Shown here: in pieces, positions 57,201-64,000 of the stretch
Position numbering within the stretch: the first letter of the stretch is position 1
How the letters are laid out: each line of letters begins with the position of its first letter
Assembly (NCBI GenBank): GCA_030278955.1
Contig: JAOANR010000003.1
Location: 32,441,227 to 32,505,226 of the forward strand
DNA from: Hygrophila difformis
Taxonomy: Eukaryota > Streptophyta > Magnoliopsida > Lamiales > Acanthaceae
Reading direction: 5' to 3'
DNA: 64,000 nucleotides
Position numbers and translations under genes: made by a program
Notes under the pieces: generated by a model
What the model saw: only the letters and a program-made list of their open reading frames with translations
What the model was told of the DNA's origin: nothing
Database searches by the model: none

Positions 57201-58658
57201 TGCATATGCATCACGTCAATTGAAACCTCACGAGGAGAATTACCCGACACATGACTTGGAGTTGGCAGCAGTCGTATTCGCTCTGAAGATATGGAGACAT
57301 TATCTTTATGGGAGAAAGTGTAGAATGTTTACTGATCACAAGAGTCTCAAATACATATTCACTCAGAAGGAGTTGAACTTGAGACAAAGGAGATGGTTGG
57401 AGCTGATCAAAGATTATGATTTGGAAATCTCCTATCATGAAGGAAAGGCTAATGTGGTAGCCGATGCCTTAAGTCGGAAAACCCAACATGTGGCAAATTC
57501 ACTGGTGATTCCGCCGGCGTTGTACATGGACTTGGCAAGATTGAACCTGGAGCTTGTGCATTCCGGCACAGTAAATGAAGAGGTAAACGCAATGGTAGTT
57601 GAGTCGACCATATTGGACGAAATCAAGCTAGGCCAACCGGGTGACGAGAAGTTGGAAAGAATTAAGAAGGACATTGCCGATGGAAAGGCAATAGGGTTTG
57701 CTATCCATGAGGATGGAAGCATTCGCTACAAGGGAAGGTGGTGCGTGCCACAGAAATGTGTGGAACTGAAACAGAGATTGATGGAGGAAGGGCACAACAC
57801 ATAATACTCGATTCACCCCGGCGGTGACAAGTTGTATAAGGACTTAAAGAAGAATTATTTGTGGCCGGGAATGAAGAAGGAAGCGGCAGAGTTTGTGGCG
57901 AGATGCCTCACTTTCCAAAAGGTCAAAGCAGACGACAAAAATCCTTAGGATTGATGCAACCACAGGAAATCCTGAGTTGGAGATGGGATAGCATCTCGAT
58001 GGATTTTGTTTCAGGATTACTGCGATCACCTAAAGGGATGAATATGATCTGGGTAATTGTGGATAGGCTAATGAAGACAGCCATATTTATCCCAATGAAG
58101 GACACTTGGACCATGGACCAATTGGCACGAGCATATATTGATAATGTGGTACGACGAAATGGGGTGCCGCATGACATCATTTCTGATAGAGACAATAGAT
58201 TTGTCTCTCACTTCTGGACTAAGTATCAAGAAGCTCTTGGTACACAGATTAAGATGAGCACTGCATTCTACCCGATGACGGATGGACAAACGGAGAGGAC
58301 GATCCAAACATTGGAAGACATGGTAAGGGCATGTGTGTTGGAGTTTAAAGGGAGTTGGGAAATCATTTACCACTAATTGAGTTTTCCTAAAATAATAGCT
58401 ACCATGTTAGCATCGGCATGGCACCCGTTCGAAGCACTGTATGGGCGAAGGTGCCGAAGCCCGCTGAGTTGGGAAGAAAGCAATAAGGTCGCGGTAGTGG
58501 GACCACAACTTGTCGAGGATATGACCCAACAAATTAAAGTGATCCAAGGGAAGATGAAAGCTGCTCAGGACCGACAAAAAGGTTATGCCGATGTGAGATG
58601 GCAAGATCTAGAATTTCAAATGGGAGAAAAGGTTATGCTGAAGATATCACCGATGAAG
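54257..58658 (+). pseudogene. H2: decayed gag-pol, second copy of the tandem pair
   Basis: Gag start at 54400 (MAPRGRPRNQTIPPQ), 54257-54399 being the repeated LTR tail and leader. It shares with H1 the gag frameshift (55030), DSR protease, TAG after GMDWLS (55933), TGA after STSP (56353) and TAA after GHNT (57802). Its own lesion is a TAA in the protease linker (about 56009). The open stretch 56395-57804 covers RT (FIDDIL retained), RNase H and the start of integrase; 57861-58376 covers the integrase core ([16 protein letters not shown]); 58377-58658 covers the C-terminal part up to ISPMKG, where a solo LTR interrupts it. It resumes at 63913. Confidence 0.93.
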
Positions 58659-58663
58659 GGGGT
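58659..58663. repeat. Target site duplication of the solo LTR, left copy (GGGGT)
   Basis: GGGGT precedes TGTATTACC and recurs at 63908-63912 after GTGTTACA. Joining restores [15 protein letters not shown] of integrase. Confidence 0.95.
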
Positions 58664-60255
58664 TGTATTACCCGGGAATTTTTCAACATAAATAAATAAA
58701 TAAATAAACAATAAATAAATATAATAAATAAATAAACATAATAAATAGATATAGAATCATAAGAAATGAGAAATGGAATTTAATTCAAGAAGGAATTAAA
58801 TATCCAAGAACCCGTGAAGTCTAAAATAATTTAATTAAATAAATTATTGCACGTGAACCAAATATAGATGGACTTAATATTTCGAACCCGAAATTAATTT
58901 GAGGTCCCAAATAACTTTAAAATAGGATTTAAAGTCCAAGAGATAGCCCAAGAAAATAGAAGAAGAAAAGGCCCAAAGAGAAGACAAAGGCCCAAAAGAA
59001 AGGAGGAAGAGGAAAGGCCCAAAGGATAGCACGGCCCGGCCCAGGACAAAGCCCATTCCGGGTCCGCGCGGTGTTTCCACAAACTCCACGCCAACCCCGC
59101 GCCACTCAACAGAAACGCCCGTTGCGAGATTCACTCGCCCGAATCCGGATCTTTCGACTTCAGTTGCTTTCCTTTCGGTTCAAGACACTTAGGGGCAGCC
59201 TTTGGACGTCCCCTAGGTCTTACACATCTAAAAATAACCCTCTTAATCAATCCCGAACACTTTTCAAAAACATCCATACTCTCTATACGTTCGAAACCCT
59301 AATCCCGGAGTCGTCGGAGGCACGAAAGTAATGCGAGGACTGTCGTGGATGAATTCGGAAGATCTCTAACGTCGTGGTAAGTTCAGATCCGATCCTTGTT
59401 CCATATACGATTCGAAAACGAATCCTAACTTCCTTATTTTTCTTTTCTACACCCCAAATCGGATCGAGAACGAAGAACCCGACGAACGGAGAAGATAAAC
59501 GGTGGACTGGAAGCCACGCCTCCGAATCGACGATCCCGCACGACCAAAGATCTGTAAGTTAACCTTACTATGTTTTTGGGAGAATTTAAAATACACTCGA
59601 TCTAACGATTTAAACCAAGAACGTAAAAATCTGTCAACATGAAATCTTTCACGGCGCAACGGCTGTGCACAAATTTTTAGAACCTTTAAGAGTGCTCAAA
59701 CGAGAAAACTTAAAACACAAAAAACGTTTCTAAGACATAGATCTACCTACTGTAAACATTTCATAATTTTTCATCGTGTTTTGATATCCGAAAACGACCG
59801 TGAACAGACCTGCCATCGATTTCGATCTTGAAATCTGGACAAAACTTAGGTTCGAACTAGATGACGTTTTTGACATTAGATCTAGACTGATTTGGAACTT
59901 TATCCGAACATGAAAGTTGTAGATATATGTCTTAGGTATCTCTCTGTAAAATGTCATTAAATTTAGAGTTAGTTTGCTATGGTAGATCTTGAAATCTTGA
60001 AACTGGTGTCAGAATTTTTGGACAGATTATCATCCTGTGATAGATTGACGCTTTCCACCTACTTCCGTATCTCGGATTGAAAAACTTAAAACATGAAACT
60101 TGTTCATCTATGTGTTTTCGAGTCACTGGTCAAATTTTAGAATTTTTGGAATTAAACTCGATTTTTAATGAATTTTGAAGTGAACTGTGGTTGACTGAGT
60201 CAAATCTTGAAATCTTATTGAAACTTGTGAAATTTGCGAAACTTGTTTTGACCTT

Positions 60256-60425
60256 GCGAATTCGATTCCCCAAGGGCGTCTGTGTCCCTGTGGGTTCGAT
60301 TCCCCAGGATGTCCGTGTTAAACCTTGCGGGTTCGATTCCCCAGGGTGTATGTTTTCCTGCGGGTTCGATTCCCCAGGATGTCCGTGTCAAACCTTGCGG
60401 GTTCGATTCCCCAGGGTGTATGTTT
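60256..60425 (+). repeat. B-box minisatellite, left part
   Basis: Five units of about 35 bp alternating GGATGTCCGTGT and GGGTGTATGTTTTCCT spacers, with core GGGTTCGATTCCCC. Exact Pol III B-box matches (GGTTCGATTCC) lie at 60293, 60330, 60363 and 60400. The array is split by the nested LTR and continues at 63034. Confidence 0.85.
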
Positions 60426-60430
60426 TCCTG

Positions 60431-63028
60431 TGTAACACCCCGGATTTGATAACCCAAGCCGGGATGTCACCGCCACATCTCCCTAGCAACACACGGCTTC
60501 CCGAGCTCACTAAGGAAATGCAAGGCTTATGGGTACGTAAAAGATTTAAAAACATTTCAACATTTAGTCCGGAAATTAATAATACTTATTTCAAAATACG
60601 GAAGGAATAATCATCAGGCACGAAATAGAGTAAATGCAGCGGAAAAGTAATCACGGCCAACACGACCAAACCTCGGGTTTAACAGACCCGGTAAAACAGT
60701 AGTACGATGCAGTACTTAAAAATGTTCATAAATGTTTCCCCCCAAGTGCATGTGCATGCGTCACTCGACATACTCTGTAAAAGAAAAATGACAACGGTTT
60801 ATCAGTATAAAAATATACCGAGTAAGTTAATCCCTAACTAAACAATTTAAGGGGTTACATGCGTTTTAACTAAAGATTACACTTTTCATGCATTAATTTA
60901 AACATTATGAACATGATTAATTTATTCAAGATTAAAACACATAATTAAAGGACTAAATTTTAAAGCGTAATTTAAAAGCATAACTTAAGAACGTAATTTA
61001 GAATCATAATTTAAAAACATGGTAAATAGGCTTTAAGCATAATTAAACACTCACACAAGTCTTTTATATTTATCCCGCAAACTAAGAAGAAGACACCATA
61101 CCGGGGAGATCACTAACGAGGCAATCTCAAAACGTAGGACCACTAACGAGGCAGTCCAAATAAATGGGAGACCACTAACGAGGCAGTCTCAAAGACAGTA
61201 GGACCACTAACGAGGCGATCCAAATAACACAGCGCGCGAGATCACTAACGAGGCAATCGCAGATAGTAAGGAGACCACTAACGAGGCAGTCTCAAAGATG
61301 ATGATAGCATGAAGATCAGCTCAGCCTAGTGAACGGGATTTTTCGAAAGTTCGTATTTCAATGTTACCAAAATATTCGATATCGCGTTTCGTAGTTCGAG
61401 TTTCTCAAGTTCGAAAAATCCGATTCGACGCAGTTTACGCCTTTCTTAATTAAAAATTCATCTTTACACCAAAAATTCTGAATTTTACATAGTAGCTCAA
61501 AAACACACATACGAACAACTTTCATGTTTTAAGTTTTTTGAAATAAGGTTTCGAAGTGAGTCAAATTTCGAGTTCTTTGCAAAAGATGATTTCTGTTCAA
61601 AAACTGATTCCGACACAGTTTCGTGCGACACCGTTTAAAAATTCATTTCAAAGCCAATTGGTCCGAAATTTTAAAAGGATGTACACAACACCTTAATGAA
61701 CAACTTTTATGTTTTAAGATTTTGGAAATAATGAATTTTAGATGTTCAAAAGTCGACACCAAGACGCTGCATACGCGCGGATTCAAAAGTGTGTTTGGAA
61801 TAGGTTGTGAAATCATCCGTCTTGACATATCAAATGAACTCCAAAATTTATGAAATTTTATATGCACAATCTAGACACAATTATCTACAACTTTTGTTTA
61901 TAAATGCAAAGTTGAATCGATCTAAAAACGGGTGAAAAATATGCATCAAGTCGAGTCAATAAATCTGTCCAGAATTCAAACGTTCGGTTATATCACTGAA
62001 AATTTACGGTGTGATTTGGGATAGCAAATCTTTATTTCAATGGCTGAAATTTGGACACAAGGTAGATTAGAGTCTTAGAAACAAAATCTATGTTGAAAAG
62101 TTTTCGGTTTAAATTCCCGAAGGTCGGGTTTTAGGCGAGTTTCAAAAATTAGACGAAAATAGGGTTTTTGAAAACCGATTTTTGTTACGTGTCTAGATCT
62201 CAAGTTTTAAAAGACAATAAACCACAAAAATTGAAGAGTAAGGTCTTAACTTACTTAGTTAGAGAGTGGGGTCGTCGGAAGGGGTTTCCGGATGTCCTAA
62301 GGTCGCGACGAACGGCCAACTTCTCCGATCGCTGGAATACTCGCCGGAAAGTGGAGTCGAAGAGATTTTGGCTTGGAGAGGAAGGATGGGAGAGTTTAGG
62401 GTTTGTTTTCTGAAACTAATGGGTAGAGGGCGCCCAAAACCGAACTTATGCCCTTCCCTACTGTTGGGATCCGTTTACCATCGAAGGGAATGTTAATTTA
62501 GGCAAGAAAATCGCCATGGAAGGAAAGTTTACACCTTCTGCACCTCTGGCGTGGTGGTGACGCGCACGTAGAGCTTTGCCCGCGCGGAGCACGCGCGACC
62601 AGTCCTGGGACGCGTTGCCTCCTTCCGCGCGGTGGCCGCGCGGCGGCGCGCGGCGAGCGCGTGTCGGCCGGACCGCCCGGTTCGGCGGTCCGCGTGGTTC
62701 GTAGGGTCTTTTCTTCTTTTCTCTATCGGTTTTCTACCCTCTACATGTTAGCTCGACTCCTCGGGTTGTTTCCGGTTCGAAATCTTTACCTTAAACTTGT
62801 TACGAGTTCGGGCTTAAGACTCGTAACATTTCCGTGCCATAATTGGTCTAGTTAAATTAGTTCCAAATCCTCCTAACGTTTTTGTGTTTGATCTTGTGAT
62901 TTAATTTGTGATTTATTTTGTGACTGAACTTAGAATTTAGACTTCCAAGCTGCCTACGTACCCTGTGAAGGGATCAAGTCATGACGTAGTTCAAAACAAT
63001 TTGAATTTATTTTTCCTCGGGTGTTACA
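60431..63028 (-). mobile_element. Solo LTR of the element C family
   Basis: 2598 bp, TGTAACACC to GTGTTACA, flanked by TCCTG on both sides (60426-60430 and 63029-63033). It is clearly more diverged from the two C LTRs than they are from each other, so it is an earlier insertion of the same family. It keeps the hairpin array (six units), the donor-like GTAAGTTAA, the GC-rich block (62560-62700) and the ACCCTGTGAAGGGATC block near the sense start. The long antisense ORF of the C LTRs is broken here. Confidence 0.93.
61106..61293. repeat. Covarying hairpin array in C-family solo LTR
   Basis: Six units of CACTAACGAGGC. One unit has arms GCGAGAT/ATCGC where the other copies have GAGAT/ATCTC, a change that alters both arms while keeping pairing. 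Confidence 0.8.
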
Positions 63029-63033
63029 TCCTG

Positions 63034-63230
63034 CGGGTTCGATTCCCCAGGATGTCCGTGTCAAACCTTGCGGGTTCGATTCCCCAGGGTGTGTTTGAGT
63101 TCTTGCGGCTTCGATTCCCCAGGGGCGATTGTCTGTCTTCCTGTGGGTTCTATTCCCCAGGACGTGTGTTGATTCCTACGGGTTCGATTCCCTAGGATGC
63201 GTTTAAATTCTTCCGGGTTCGATTCCCCAA
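63034..63230 (+). repeat. B-box minisatellite, right part
   Basis: Six more units, with exact GGTTCGATTCC at 63036 (overlapping the target duplication edge), 63073, 63181 and 63216, and two units with one change (GCTTCGATTCC and GGTTCTATTCC). Confidence 0.85.
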
Positions 63231-63907
63231 GAACAAATTATACTAGATCATACTGAACAAAATTGAAGAATGAAATCCTGAAATACTTGAATATTTTCCT
63301 TATTTAAATTATACCTTTAAATTATGTCTTGCCTTTTAAATTATGTCTTGCGATAATTAAATTATGCCTTTAAATTATGTCTTGTCTTTTAAATTATGCA
63401 ATTAAATTATTATTAGATGAATAAAATTAAATCATGTCTCGTATGCACATGTTTTCTTTAAATTTAATTAAAGGCTTTGAAACCTCATAATCATGTCTGT
63501 GTTAACTTACTCAGCAAGTTTTTGCTGACCAAACCATATTGTTTCCCTTTTTCTTTCAGAGCTGAAGAATATGCATCATCATATGCATTCATGGGAATTT
63601 TGGGGAAATACTTTATTCTTAAATTTTGCTTTAGACTAGAACTTGCATGAACGGGCCTGTTTAACCCGTGATTGGCCATGTTGGCCTTATTTTTAAATTC
63701 CGCTGCTATCTATATATGTAAATATTACATTCCGCTGCAACTTTGATATATTATTTTTAAATTATATATGAATGGGTTGTTTGAATGTTTTAAATTCTGA
63801 AAAACCTAGCCTTGCATCTCGTTAGTAAGCTCGGAGAAACCGTGTCTTGCTAGGGAGGTGTGGCGGTGACATCCCGACCTGGGTGACAAAAAAACCGGGG
63901 TGTTACA
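63231..63907 (+). repeat. Terminal part of the plus-oriented solo LTR
   Basis: AT-rich DNA with a four-fold AAATTATGCCTTT/AAATTATGTCTTG alternation (63300-63400), then the segment shared with the starts of all minus-strand LTRs (reverse complements of GCAGCGGAA, ACAGGCCCGTT, GGGATGTCACCGCCAC), ending GGGGTGTTACA. Confidence 0.85.
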
Positions 63908-63912
63908 GGGGT

Positions 63913-64000
63913 GATGCGCTTCGGCAAACGAGGGAAGTTAAGTCCTCACTACATAGGACCTTATGAGATTCTGGAGCGAGTCGGAAACCTAGCATACCGA
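63913..64000 (+). pseudogene. H2 integrase C-terminus, continuation
   Basis: Continues H2 after the solo [23 protein letters not shown] and on to ERVGNLAYR, cut by the window edge. In frame with the part ending at 58658 once the insertion is removed. Confidence 0.9.

Larger units (their letters stand above)
58664..63907 (+). mobile_element. Solo LTR of a B/D-related family, in plus orientation, with nested insertion
   Basis: TGTATTACCCGGG...GGGGTGTTACA, about 2.64 kb after removal of the nested LTR. It resembles the reverse complement of the B and D LTRs: (TAAA)n near the start, GC-rich CGCGCGG block (59065-59105), Site AACCCTAATCCC and CCGGAGTCGTCGGAGGCACGA stretches, GTAAGTTAA near 59558 and the shared terminal AT-rich part. 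There is no internal region and the flanking target duplication is perfect, so intra-element LTR recombination removed the rest. It carries a minisatellite not seen in B or D. Confidence 0.9.

Noticed and set aside
60290..60420. tRNA genes suggested by GGGTTCGATTCCCC
   Set aside because: Only the B-box/T-loop word is present. Units are 35 bp long with no acceptor stem, anticodon arm or A-box arrangement.

Overview
This is plant nuclear DNA, most likely from repeat-rich heterochromatin of a flowering plant. Almost everything I can identify is Ty3/gypsy LTR retrotransposon sequence. The polyproteins run gag, protease, reverse transcriptase, RNase H, integrase, then a GPY/F module and a short chromodomain-like tail (VLWSNHE...W...RYP), which fits the Tekay/Del chromovirus lineage. 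LTRs are long (2.4-3.1 kb), begin TGTAACACC or TGTATTACC, end in TTACA, and use an initiator tRNA-Met primer site (TGGTATCAGAGC). I found no convincing host protein-coding gene and no tRNA or rRNA gene.

Layout. 1-230: remnant with a tRNA-Asp-type primer site. 231-28353 (-): dead element B, split by two later insertions: A (6111-14502, target duplication GGAAT) and C (15891-24909, target duplication TCCTC). A carries only gag. C keeps gag and protease but has lost RT, RNase H and the integrase core. 28354-32690: a truncated MITE, then unassigned AT-rich DNA with two clusters of roughly 100-bp-spaced palindromes flanking a minus-strand TATA/telo-box/site-II promoter-like block. 32690-49492 (+): old decayed element G, split by D (34658-45362, minus), the only element with an intact 1572-codon gag-pol. 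49493-50313: rearranged pieces of the G-type LTR, one inverted. 50314-64000 (+): a decayed gag-pol unit present twice in tandem (H1, H2). H2 is interrupted by a solo LTR (58664-63907, TSD GGGGT), which holds a C-family solo LTR (60431-63028, TSD TCCTG).

How the parts relate. D is the only copy here that could encode a full set of proteins. A and C have primer sites, polypurine tracts and LTRs but no polymerase, so any mobility would depend on a D-like partner. Four insertions are proved by perfect 5-bp target duplications, giving an order: B before A and C; G before D; H decay, then H duplication, then the solo LTR, then the nested solo LTR.

Most interesting points: (1) a small coiled-coil ORF between primer site and gag, shared by B and C and absent from A, D and H; (2) a GTAAGTTAA splice-donor-like motif in all the LTR families paired with a constant TAACAG acceptor-like motif just before the gag ATG; (3) family-specific hairpin or minisatellite modules at one place in the LTR, including an array with covarying arms and an array of exact Pol III B-box motifs; (4) two consecutive polypurine tracts suggesting a shift of the LTR start; (5) a tandem duplication with a patchwork junction.
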